DNA of 64,000 nucleotides from Dechloromonas sp. UBA6271 (GTDB lineage Bacteria; Pseudomonadota; Gammaproteobacteria; Burkholderiales; Rhodocyclaceae). The notes beneath the pieces were generated by a model. That model saw only the letters and a program-made list of their open reading frames with translations. It did not search any database and was not told the origin of the DNA. Of the stretch, positions 16,685-25,600 are shown piece after piece (position 1 is the stretch's first letter; every line of letters begins with the position of its first letter). Both the position numbers and the translations under genes were made by a program. The DNA lies in contig DJUX01000006.1 in assembly GCA_002440665.1 (NCBI GenBank), positions 62,001 through 126,000 of the forward strand. Reading direction: 5' to 3'.

Positions 16685-17689
16685 ATGAAGATGTCTTCAT
16701 TGTTGTTCGGCCTGATGACCTGCGTGCTGTCGGCCACGGCCTTTGCCCAGCAGCCTATCGTCATCAAATTCAGCCACGTCGTCGCCAAGGACACCCCCAA
16801 GGGCCTGGCGGCCGAGTATTTCGCCAAGAAGGCGGACGAGCTGACAAAGGGAAAGGTCAAGGTCGAGGTGTATGCCAACTCGACGCTGTACAAGGACAAG
16901 GAAGAAATGGAAGCGCTGCAGCTCGGCGCCGTCCAGATGCTCGCCCCGTCGCTGGCCAAGTTCGGCCCGCTCGGCGTCAAGGAATTCGAGGTCTTCGACC
17001 TGCCATACATCTTCGACGACTACAACGACCTGCACAAGGTCACCCAGGGCCCGGTCGGCCAGCAACTGCTGAGCAAGCTGGAACCCAAGGGCATTCGCGG
17101 CCTCGCTTACTGGGACAACGGCTTCAAGTCCTTCTCGCTGAATTCCCCGATCAAGGCCCCGGCCGACCTCAAAGGCAAGAAGATGCGCATCCAGTCGTCC
17201 AAGGTGCTCGAGGAACAGATGCGCGCACTCGGCGCGCTGCCGCAGGTGATGGCCTTCTCCGAGGTCTATCAGGCGCTGCAGACGGGTGTGGTCGACGGTA
17301 CCGAGAACCCGATTTCCAACCTTTACACCCAGAAGATGCATGAAGTGCAGAAGCATCTGACGATTACCGACCACGGTTACCTGGGCTACGCCGTCATCGT
17401 CAACAAGAAGTTCTGGGACGGCCTGCCGGCCGACGTGCGCGGCCAGCTGGAAACGGCGATGAAGGAATCCACCGCCTACGCCAACAAGATGGCCAAGGAG
17501 CAGAACGACAAGGATCTGGAATCCGTCAAGAAGAGCGGCAAGACGACGGTCTACGTGCCGACCAAGGAAGAGCGCATGGCCTTCAAGAAGGTGCTGGTGC
17601 CGGTGCATCAGAAGATGGAGTCGCGCATCGGCAAGGAGATCATCCAGAACGTCTACAAGGAAACCGGTTTCGATCCCAATTCCCTGTAA
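16685..17689 (+). CDS. dctP: TRAP transporter substrate-binding protein DctP
   Basis: A 334-residue periplasmic binding protein. The signal peptide (1-21, ending ATAFA) precedes IVIKFSHVVAKDTPKG. The conserved TRAP arginine that holds the ligand carboxylate is in GKKMRIQSSK, and GVVDGTENP with the following Asn forms the second signature. These support a DctP-type C4-dicarboxylate binder. The start at 16685 is preceded by a clear AGGAG (about 16669-16675). It is the first gene of dctPQM, expressed from the operator-containing promoter. A GC-rich hairpin after the stop may keep its mRNA more abundant than dctQM. Confidence 0.95.
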   Translation: MKMSSLLFGLMTCVLSATAFAQQPIVIKFSHVVAKDTPKGLAAEYFAKKADELTKGKVKVEVYANSTLYKDKEEMEALQLGAVQMLAPSLAKFGPLGVKEFEVFDLPYIFDDYNDLHKVTQGPVGQQLLSKLEPKGIRGLAYWDNGFKSFSLNSPIKAPADLKGKKMRIQSSKVLEEQMRALGALPQVMAFSEVYQALQTGVVDGTENPISNLYTQKMHEVQKHLTITDHGYLGYAVIVNKKFWDGLPADVRGQLETAMKESTAYANKMAKEQNDKDLESVKKSGKTTVYVPTKEERMAFKKVLVPVHQKMESRIGKEIIQNVYKETGFDPNSL

Positions 17690-17705
17690 GCAGCTAGCCA
17701 GACAT

Positions 17706-17727
17706 GCCGGGGGCTGTGGCCCCCGGC
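17706..17727 (+). other. Intercistronic hairpin between dctP and dctQ
   Basis: Perfect 9-base arms GCCGGGGGC and GCCCCCGGC with a 4-base loop and no T tract. This is more likely an mRNA-stabilising or attenuating stem than a full terminator. Confidence 0.6.
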
Positions 17728-17748
17728 AACACACCGGGGGAATTCGTA

Positions 17749-18528
17749 ATGATCAACAAGGCGCTCAATCACATTGAAGAGCTGCTGGTGACCTTCCTGA
17801 TGGGAGCGGCCACCCTCATCATCTTCGTTTCGGTCGCGCACCGCTACATGGCAGGGGTCGCTGTTCCCGGCCTGCAGGACTGGCTGCTGACCCTCAATTT
17901 TGGCTGGGCCCAGGAACTGTGCATCATCATGTTCGTCTGGATGGCCAAGTTCGGCGCCGCCTATGGCGTGCGCACCGGCATCCACGTCGGCGTCGACGTG
18001 CTGATCAACCGGCTCAACGACAACATGCGTGGCAAGTTCATCGTTTTCGGCCTGCTCGCCGGGGCGCTATTCACCGGCATCGTCGCCACGCTCGGCGCCC
18101 ACTTCGTCTGGGAAAATGGTGCGCACTACGCCTTCTTCAACCTCTTCGGCATGGAGATGGGTGAGCTCTACGAGGGGCCGGTCACGCCCGACCTCGAATG
18201 GCCGACCTGGATCGTTTATAGCGCCATTCCACTCGGCTCGTCGCTGATGTGCTTCCGCTTCCTGCAGGTGTGTTATGCGTTCATAAAGACCGGCGAACTG
18301 CCGCACCACGACCACGGCCATGTCGACGGCCTGGAAGAAGAAACGCCACCGGTCGACGTCGATGTTTACGGCATGGACGACAACCTGCACATGCACGACC
18401 TCAAGCACGAAATGGTCGGTGATCGCCGCAGTGGCGAGGAACGCCGCCACAAAGCCGCTACAAAACCCGATCCAGAACGCCGACAGGATGAACGGCGCAA
18501 AGAAAACGGCAAGGGAGACCAGCAATGA
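17749..18528 (+). CDS. dctQ: TRAP transporter small permease DctQ, with long charged C-terminal tail
   Basis: A 259-residue membrane protein from ATG 17749, preceded by a GGGGG-type ribosome site. Four hydrophobic segments (about 12-35, 52-70, 90-115 and 160-180) match the DctQ family, with the conserved WAQELCIIMFVWMAKFG region. DctQ pairs with DctM to move the substrate handed over by DctP. The last ~75 residues are hydrophilic: a His/Asp/Glu-rich stretch followed by Arg-rich motifs (DRRSGEERR and PERRQDERR). That makes this protein longer than the usual 160-220. The stop overlaps dctM by four bases. Confidence 0.9.
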   Translation: MINKALNHIEELLVTFLMGAATLIIFVSVAHRYMAGVAVPGLQDWLLTLNFGWAQELCIIMFVWMAKFGAAYGVRTGIHVGVDVLINRLNDNMRGKFIVFGLLAGALFTGIVATLGAHFVWENGAHYAFFNLFGMEMGELYEGPVTPDLEWPTWIVYSAIPLGSSLMCFRFLQVCYAFIKTGELPHHDHGHVDGLEEETPPVDVDVYGMDDNLHMHDLKHEMVGDRRSGEERRHKAATKPDPERRQDERRKENGKGDQQ

Positions 18529-19808
18529 ACGCCCTGGTGATTTTCAGCCTGCTGGCTGTGCTGATGCTGACCGGCATGCCGATCTCGATTTCGCTCGGCC
18601 TGACCGTTCTCTCCTTCCTGTTCATGATGACTCAGGTGCCGCTCGAATCGGTGGCGCTCAAGTTGTTCACCGGCATTGAGAAGTTCGAGATCATGGCCAT
18701 CCCGTTCTTCATCCTGGCCGGCAACTTCCTGACCCACGGCGGGGTGGCGAAACGAATGATCAACTTTGCGGCCAGCATGGTCGGACACTGGTATGGCGGT
18801 CTCGGTCTGGCCGGCGTGCTTGCTTGTGCGCTGTTCGCGGCAGTTTCGGGTTCCAGCCCGGCGACGGTCGTGGCGATCGGCTCGATCCTGCTGCCGGCGA
18901 TGGTCAGGGCGGGCTTCCCGAACAAGTTCGGGGCTGGCGTCATCACCACCTCCGGCGCGCTCGGCATCCTGATTCCGCCGTCCATCGTCATGGTGATGTA
19001 CTCCGTCGCCACCAACACCTCGGTCGGTGCCTTGTTCATGGCGGGTGTGGTTCCCGGCATTGCGCTGGCTTGCGTGCTTGGCGGCGTCACCTGGTACCGC
19101 GCCAAGAAGTTCAACTACCCGCGCCAACCCAAGGCGACCTGGGGCGAGCGCTGGAAGTCCTTCCGCGCTTCGGTCTGGGGCCTGTTGCTGATCATCGTCG
19201 TCATGGGCGGTATCTACACCGGCATCTTCACGCCGACCGAAGCGGCGGCGATGTCTGCGGTCTACGCCTTCATCTGTGCCGTTTTCATCTACAAGGACCT
19301 GGGCATGAAGGACGTGCCGAAGGTGCTGCTGAATTCGGCCAACATGTCGGCGATGCTGCTCTACATCATCACCAACGCCGTGCTCTTCTCTTTCATCATG
19401 ACCAACGAGAACATCCCGCAGGCGTTGGCCGACTGGATGCTGGGCAACGGTCTGGGCGTCATCACCTTCCTGCTGGCGGTCAACGTCATCCTGCTGCTCG
19501 CCGGCAACTTCATGGAGCCGTCGTCGATCGTCCTGATCTTCGCGCCCATCCTGTTCCCGGTGGCCGTGGCGCTCGGCATTCATCCGGTGCACTTCGGCAT
19601 CCTGATGGTGGTGAATATGGAAGTCGGCATGTGCCACCCGCCGGTCGGCCTCAACCTCTACGTCGCCTCGGGTATCACCAAGATGGGCATCACCGAACTG
19701 ACCGTGGCGGTCTGGCCGTGGCTGCTGTCGATGCTTGGCTTCCTGGTCGTGGTTACCTACTGGCCGGGACTCTCGCTCTGGCTGCCGCGGCAGCTTGGCA
19801 TGCTCTGA
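18525..19808 (+). CDS. dctM: TRAP transporter large permease DctM
   Basis: A 427-residue membrane protein with about 12 helices, the ion-coupled translocation subunit of the TRAP system. It has the family segments FFILAGNFLTHGG, AAVSGSSPATVVAIG and GILIPPSIVMVMY, and near the end MCHPPVGLNLYV. The start ATG 18525 overlaps the dctQ stop (ATGA), so the two are translationally coupled. A strong terminator follows, closing the dctPQM operon. With dctA next door, the organism carries both a symporter and a high-affinity TRAP system for dicarboxylates. Confidence 0.95.
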   Translation: MNALVIFSLLAVLMLTGMPISISLGLTVLSFLFMMTQVPLESVALKLFTGIEKFEIMAIPFFILAGNFLTHGGVAKRMINFAASMVGHWYGGLGLAGVLACALFAAVSGSSPATVVAIGSILLPAMVRAGFPNKFGAGVITTSGALGILIPPSIVMVMYSVATNTSVGALFMAGVVPGIALACVLGGVTWYRAKKFNYPRQPKATWGERWKSFRASVWGLLLIIVVMGGIYTGIFTPTEAAAMSAVYAFICAVFIYKDLGMKDVPKVLLNSANMSAMLLYIITNAVLFSFIMTNENIPQALADWMLGNGLGVITFLLAVNVILLLAGNFMEPSSIVLIFAPILFPVAVALGIHPVHFGILMVVNMEVGMCHPPVGLNLYVASGITKMGITELTVAVWPWLLSMLGFLVVVTYWPGLSLWLPRQLGML

Positions 19809-19828
19809 GCGTCGCCGCCAACGAAAAA

Positions 19829-19862
19829 GCCGCGCCTCGGGCAACCGGGCGCGGCTTTTTTT
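19829..19862 (+). terminator. Rho-independent terminator of dctPQM
   Basis: Arms GCCGCGCC and GGCGCGGC around an 11-base loop, with a T7 run. Confidence 0.9.
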
Positions 19863-19866
19863 CGTC

Positions 19867-19897
19867 GGTTGCGGTCGACCGCCGCAAACAGCCCGAT
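19867..19897 (+). repeat. Dispersed TTGCGGTCGAC repeat, copy 2
   Basis: Exact core at 19869-19879, then a C/A-rich stretch and CCCGATTTC. Intergenic between the dctM terminator and kup. Confidence 0.6.
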
Positions 19898-20007
19898 TTC
19901 AACGTCATTTGAGCAGCGTCAATAAACTGTCAGGCGGGCGGCGCAGAATCTCTGGTTTGAAGAGGGCTTTCAAGTCCCTCCAGAACAACAAGACTCAGGG
20001 GGAATAC

Positions 20008-21870
20008 ATGAGTTCGCGCCAGGCCCTTCCGGCAATCACCATTGCCGCCATCGGTGTCGTCTTCGGCGACATCGGCACCAGCCCGCTCTACGCGCTGAAG
20101 GAAATCTTCAACGGCCACCATCCCATCCCGGTCACCCCGGCCAATATCCTCGGCGTCCTGTCGCTGGTCTTCTGGGCGATCATGGTGCTGGTCACCCTCA
20201 AGTACGTGCTCATCATCATGCGCGCCGACAACCGCGGCGAGGGCGGCTCGCTGGCCCTGCTGTCGCTGGTCACCGAAAAGGCCAAGAGTCCGCGCCTGGC
20301 CTGGGTCATCTCGCTGCTCGGCATCTTCGCCGCCGCACTGTTCTATGGCGACAGCATGATAACTCCGGCGATCTCGGTGCTCTCGGCAGTCGAGGGGTTG
20401 CAGATCGTCGCGCCCGAACTCGGGTCCTACGTGATTCCCATCACCTTGGTCATCCTGACCGGCCTGTTCTTCATCCAGCGCCGCGGCACCGGCACGGTCG
20501 GCATGTTCTTCGGGCCGGTCATGGTCGGCTGGTTCGCCATCCTCGCCGTGCTCGGGGTTGCCGAGATCATCCATAACCCGGCCGTGCTCGCCGCGCTCAA
20601 CCCGGCCTACGCCATCGGCTTCGTCGCCGGCCACCCGGCGCTGGCCTTCCTCGCCCTGGGGTCCGTGGTCCTCGCCGTCACCGGCGGCGAGGCGCTGTAC
20701 ACCGACATGGGCCACTTTGGCCGCTTCCCGATCCGCCTCGCCTGGTTCGCCTTCGTGATGCCGGCGCTGGTCCTCAACTACTTCGGCCAGGGCGCGCTGC
20801 TGCTCGCCGAGCCGGGCGCCATCGAAAGCCCGTTCTACCACCTGGCGCCCGACTGGGCGCTGGTGCCGATGGTCATCCTGTCCACGCTGGCCACCGTCAT
20901 CGCCTCGCAGGCGGTCATCTCCGGCGCCTTCTCGGTCGCCCGCCAGTCGGTGCAGATGGGCCTGCTGCCGCGCATGCAGATCATCCACACCTCCGGCCAC
21001 GAGGAAGGGCAGATCTATGTCCCGTTCACCAACTGGACGCTCTACCTCGCCGTCGTCGGCCTCGTCGTCGGCTTCAAGAATTCCTCCAACCTGGCCGCCG
21101 CCTACGGCATCGCGGTGACCACCACTATGCTCATCGACACCATCCTCGTCGCCTTCGTCATGGTGCTGATCTGGCGCTGGAACAAGCTGCTCGCAATCGC
21201 CGCCGCCGGCGCGCTGCTGGCGGTCGACATCGCCTTCTTCGCCGCCAACATCATCAAGATTCCCGAAGGCGGCTGGTTCCCGCTCGCCATGGGCCTCGTC
21301 TCCTTCACCACCCTGACTACCTGGCGCCGCGGCCGCCAGCTCGTGCTCGCCGAAATGGCCAGGCAGAGCATTCCGATGGCCGATTTCATCGAGACCATCG
21401 GCGACGTCCATCGTGTCAACGGCACCGCCGTCTTCCTGACCAGCGCCAAGGAAGGCGTGCCCGCCGCGTTGCTGCACAACCTCAAGCACAACCAGGTCCT
21501 GCACGAGCGCGTCGTCCTGCTGACTGTGCAGACCGCCAGCACGCCCTATGTGAACGATCTCGATCGCCTCTACGTGCACCGGCTGTCCAAGGGCTTCCTG
21601 CGCGTCATCATCCGTTATGGCTTCATGGAAGACCCCGACGTGCCCAGCGCCCTCAAGTTCTGCAACCGCTTCGGCGAAGGCTTCGACATGATGGAAACCA
21701 CCTTCTACGTTTCCCGCGAAACCGTCATCCCGCGCCTCACCTGGCTCAACATCCTCCCCTGGCGCGCCCGCCTGTTCGCCGTCATGTCCAAGAACGCCAC
21801 CAGCGCCACCGATTTCTTCAAGATTCCGACCACGCGCGTGGTCGAACTCGGGACGCAGCTGGTGCTCTAG
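20008..21870 (+). CDS. kup: Low-affinity potassium uptake protein Kup
   Basis: A 620-residue potassium:proton symporter with about 12 membrane helices in the first ~430 residues and a soluble C-terminal domain. The family signature GVVFGDIGTSPLYAL lies close to the N terminus, followed by RADNRGEGG and FYGDSMITPAISV. The start at ATG 20008 follows a good ribosome site (CAGGGGGAATAC). A longer frame from 19735 overlaps dctM and was rejected. The 3' end (21835-21875) recurs in diverged form at 26890-26930. A clear terminator follows. Confidence 0.97.
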   Translation: MSSRQALPAITIAAIGVVFGDIGTSPLYALKEIFNGHHPIPVTPANILGVLSLVFWAIMVLVTLKYVLIIMRADNRGEGGSLALLSLVTEKAKSPRLAWVISLLGIFAAALFYGDSMITPAISVLSAVEGLQIVAPELGSYVIPITLVILTGLFFIQRRGTGTVGMFFGPVMVGWFAILAVLGVAEIIHNPAVLAALNPAYAIGFVAGHPALAFLALGSVVLAVTGGEALYTDMGHFGRFPIRLAWFAFVMPALVLNYFGQGALLLAEPGAIESPFYHLAPDWALVPMVILSTLATVIASQAVISGAFSVARQSVQMGLLPRMQIIHTSGHEEGQIYVPFTNWTLYLAVVGLVVGFKNSSNLAAAYGIAVTTTMLIDTILVAFVMVLIWRWNKLLAIAAAGALLAVDIAFFAANIIKIPEGGWFPLAMGLVSFTTLTTWRRGRQLVLAEMARQSIPMADFIETIGDVHRVNGTAVFLTSAKEGVPAALLHNLKHNQVLHERVVLLTVQTASTPYVNDLDRLYVHRLSKGFLRVIIRYGFMEDPDVPSALKFCNRFGEGFDMMETTFYVSRETVIPRLTWLNILPWRARLFAVMSKNATSATDFFKIPTTRVVELGTQLVL

Positions 21871-21891
21871 CCGCCTGTCGCGTACAAACCG

Positions 21892-21919
21892 AAAGCCCCG
21901 GCCAAGACTGGGGCTTTTT
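21892..21919 (+). terminator. Rho-independent terminator of kup
   Basis: Arms AAAGCCCC and GGGGCTTT around a 10-base loop, then T residues. Confidence 0.88.
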
Positions 21920-21967
21920 ATCGGAAGGATTTTAATTTGGTGGCGTTTTTGATACCATGTCTCGCAT

Positions 21968-22390
21968 ATGAAAGTCGTTATCGACACCAATATTTTCCTC
22001 GGCGCCTGCCTTGGCAAAGGCGCGGCGAACCTCGCGATTGCCGCCTGCCTGCGCGGGCAATGTGTGCCGCTGATGGGCGCCGCACTGCTGGCGGAATTCG
22101 AGGATGTGCTCGGTCGCGAGGCGCTGTTTGAGCGATCGCGGCTGGAACCGGAGGAGCGGCAAACTTTGCTCGATATCTTCCTGTCCAAATGCGAGTGGGT
22201 GCGGGTGTATTACACGTGGCGTCCCAATTTGCCGGATGAGGCCGACAACCATCTTGTGGAACTGGCAATTGCCGGTGGCGCCGAACTGATCGTCACGCGC
22301 AATCTGCGTGATCTTCAGCGCATGGAACTCCGGTTTCCGCAGCTTCGCGTCGTTTCGCCCGATGATTTTTTGAAGGAGTTGGAAAAATGA
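21968..22390 (+). CDS. PIN-domain toxin (VapC-like, COG1569 group)
   Basis: A 140-residue putative ribonuclease toxin. The PIN fold acidic residues are visible: Asp6 in VVIDTNIFLG, Glu in LLAEFEDVLG, and Asp/Glu in LPDEADNHLVELA, with the C-terminal IVTRNLRDL. Such toxins cut tRNA or rRNA when their antitoxin is degraded. The next gene starts within the stop codon (ATGA). The toxin-first order is typical of this PIN subgroup, in contrast to classical vapBC. It is the first gene of the island between kup and its 3' end copy. Confidence 0.85.
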   Translation: MKVVIDTNIFLGACLGKGAANLAIAACLRGQCVPLMGAALLAEFEDVLGREALFERSRLEPEERQTLLDIFLSKCEWVRVYYTWRPNLPDEADNHLVELAIAGGAELIVTRNLRDLQRMELRFPQLRVVSPDDFLKELEK

Positions 22391-22602
22391 CCGCCTTGAC
22401 CGTTCGTCTGCCCGACGAAAAGCACCGCCGCCTGAAAGCGCTCGCGAAAAGCCGCGGCACGCCGCTCAATCGGCTGATCGATGAAATGACCACCCTGATG
22501 CTTGCCGAGTTCGATGCCGAAACCCGTTTCATGGTCCGGGCCGAGCGCGGCGCCAACCAGACTGAACTCGGCCTCGCACTGCTGGAAAAGGCTGCCGGCT
22601 AA
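22387..22602 (+). CDS. Ribbon-helix-helix antitoxin of the PIN toxin
   Basis: A 71-residue protein. Residues 1-45 (MTALTVRLPDEKHRRLKALA...LIDEM) have the beta-strand plus two-helix pattern of CopG/Arc-type DNA-binding antitoxins, and the remainder is likely the toxin-neutralising arm. It is translationally coupled to the PIN gene by a 4-base overlap. By analogy with the class it should bind the toxin and repress the operon; no operator was identified by eye. Confidence 0.75.
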   Translation: MTALTVRLPDEKHRRLKALAKSRGTPLNRLIDEMTTLMLAEFDAETRFMVRAERGANQTELGLALLEKAAG

Positions 22603-22608
22603 CCACCT

Positions 22609-22643
22609 GCTGCGGTCGACCCCCAAAAACCGCCCAAAACCGG
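22609..22643 (+). repeat. Dispersed repeat, CTGCGGTCGAC variant with A-rich tail
   Basis: Variant core CTGCGGTCGAC (22610-22620), then CCCCAAAAACCGCCC. It starts eight bases after the antitoxin stop codon. Confidence 0.55.
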
Positions 22644-22680
22644 TTTATCATCGCCCCTCCTTCATGACGGGCGATTTCGC

Positions 22681-25600
22681 ATGACCGCCGAGCAATTCAT
22701 TGCCCGCTGGCAGCACGCCAGCGGTTCCGAACTCGCCAACGCCCAGAGCTTCGTCCGCGAGCTGGCCGCACTGCTCGACCAGCCGCCGCCCAACCCGGCG
22801 CGCGAGGACACGCGCGACAACGACTACGTCTTCGAGCGCCGCGTCATCTTCCGCCACGGCGACGGCAAGACCTCGGAAGGGCGCATCGACTGCTACAAGC
22901 GCGGCCATTTCGTCCTCGAAGCCAAGAAGCTCAAGCAGAACGCGCAGACCAGGGGCTTCGACGACGCCATGCTGCGCGCCCGCGCCCAGGCCGAAGGCTA
23001 CGCCCGGGCGCTGCCGGCGGAGGAGGGCCGGCCGCCCTTCATCGTCACCGTCGACGTCGGCAATGTGCTCGAAATCTACGCCGAGTTCAGCCGCAGCGGC
23101 GCCACCTACACCCCGTTCCCCGACCCGCGCTCGCACCGCATCAAGCTCGCCGACCTTGCCGACGACGCCATCCGCGCCCGCCTCCAGGCCATCTGGACCG
23201 ACCCGCAGAGCCTCGACCCATCGCGCGCCGCCGCCCGCGCCACCCGTCAGATCGCCGAACAGCTGGCCGGTGTCGCCAAGGCGCTGGAAAGCGCCGGCGG
23301 GTCGGGCAACTACAGCCCCGAGCGCGTCGCCGGCTTTCTCACCCGCTGCCTGTTCAGCATGTTCGCCGAAGACGTCGGCCTGCTGCCCAGGCGGGCGTTT
23401 ACCGACCTGCTCGAATCCCTGCAGCGCGACCCCGGCCAGTTCGTCCCGCTCGTCGGCGCCCTGTGGAAAGAGATGGACGCAGGCGGCTTCTCTGTCGTCC
23501 TCCGTCACACCCTGCCGCGCTTCAACGGCAAGCTTTTCAAAACACCGGACGTCCTCCCGCTCGACCGCGACCAGATCGGCCTCCTGCGCCAGGCCGCCAG
23601 CGCCGACTGGACGCAGGTCGAACCCGCCATCTTCGGCACCCTGCTCGAACGCGCCCTCGACCCCGCCGAGCGCCACAGCCTCGGCGCCCACTACACCCCG
23701 CGCCCCTACGTTGAACGCCTCGTCCTGCCCACCGTCATCGAGCCCCTGCGCGAACAGTGGGCCAACGTTCAGGCCGCCGCGCTGCTCCTCGCCAACGAAG
23801 GCAAGCCCGCCGCCGCGCTCGCCGAAATCGATGCCTTCCACCACCGCCTGTGTCAGGTGCGCGTGCTCGACCCGGCCTGCGGCTCGGCCAATTTCCTCTA
23901 CGTCACGCTCGAACACATGAAGCGTCTCGAAGGTGAAATCCTCGACTTCGCCCACAGCATCGGCCAGACCCTGGGCGGCTCCCAGCAGCGGCTGGAAGCG
24001 GAAGGCCTCACCGTCGACCCGCACCAGTTCCTCGGCCTCGAACTCAACCCGCGCGCCGCCGCCATCGCCGAACTCGTCCTCTGGATCGGCTACCTGCAAT
24101 GGCACTTCCGCACCCGCAGCGCCGGCCTGCCGCCCAGCCCCATCCTGCGCGATTTCAGGAACATCGAATGCCGCGACGCCGTCCTCGCCCACGACGGCAG
24201 CGAACCGGTCTGCGACCAGAATGGCATCCCGCAAAGCCGCTGGGACGGCAAGACCACCAAGGCCCACGCCATCACCGGCGAACAGGTGCCCGACGAAAGC
24301 GCCCGCCAGCCGCTGCTGCGCTACCACAACCCGCGTCGCGCCCAATGGCCGGCCGCCGACTACATCGTCGGCAACCCGCCCTTCATCGGCGCCGCCACCC
24401 TGCGCGCCGCCCTCGGTGACGGCTACGTCGAAGCGCTGCGCTCAAGCTGGCCCGAAGTTCCGGAATCCGCCGACTACGTCATGTACTGGTGGCAGCACGC
24501 CGCCGCGCTGGTCAACGCCGGTGCGGTGCAACGCTTCGGCTTCATCACCACCAACAGCCTGAAACAGACCTTCAACCGCCGCCTCGTCCAGCAGGCCATC
24601 GATGGCGGCCTGCACCTCGCCTTCGCCATCCCCGACCACCCGTGGGTGGACAGCGCCGACGGCGCCGCCGTGCGCATCGCGATGACCGTCGGCAGCGCAA
24701 CGAAAAACGGCGATGGCCGGCTGTTGACCGTAACCGGCGAGCGCGAAGCCGGCGGCGAAGGGCTGGAGGTGACGCTGGATGCCCGCAGCGGCAAGCTGCA
24801 CGCCGATTTGCGGATAGGGGCGGATGTCGCGGATGCCAAGCCTTTGAAAGCAAACGGCGGGATCAGCAATCGCGGCCTCGAAATTGGTGGCGCTGGTTTT
24901 ATCGTGACGCCGGAAGAAGCTGCCCGGCTCGAAGCCGACGCGCCGATCAGGGATTACCGCAACGGTCGCGACCTGACCGACCGGCCGCGCGGCGTGAAAA
25001 TCATCGATTTATTCGGGTTGACCGCAACCGACGTGCGCAGCCGCTACCCGGCGACCTACCAGTGGGTTTACGAACGGGTGAAGCCGGAGCGCGACCAAAA
25101 CCGCATGGATTCTGTCCGCGAAAACTGGTGGTTGCACCGCCGCCTGCGCGAAGATTTGCGTGCTTCGCTCGCCGGCCTGCCGCGCTACATCGCCACCGTC
25201 GAAACCGCCAAGCACCGGCTTTTCCAGTTTCTCGACGCCGCCATCGCGCCCGACAACAAGCTCATTTGCATCGCCCTCGACGACGCTTACCCACTCGGCG
25301 TGCTGTCCAGCGCCGTCCATGTCGCTTGGGTTCTGGCGGCGGGCAGCACGCTCGAAGACCGGCCGGTTTACGTCAAAACCACCTGCTTCGAAACCTTCCC
25401 CTTCCCGGACGCCACGCCCGACCAGCAAGCCCGCATCCGCGCCCTCGCCGAACAACTCGACGCCCACCGCAAGCGCCAGCAGGCGCAACACCCGACGCTG
25501 ACGCTGACCGGCATCTACAACGTGCTGACGAAAATCCGCGCCGGCGAGGCCTTGACCGCCAAAGACAAAACCATCCACGAACAAGGCCTGGTCAGTGTCC

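Noticed and set aside
19930..22188. A 752-residue minus-strand open frame opposite kup
   Set aside because: It is antisense to a complete, well-conserved kup gene, lacks any recognisable domain and arises from the third-position C/G bias.
22648..24345. A 565-residue minus-strand frame opposite the R-M gene
   Set aside because: Low-complexity Gly/Ala/Val-rich product, antisense to conserved nuclease and methyltransferase motifs.
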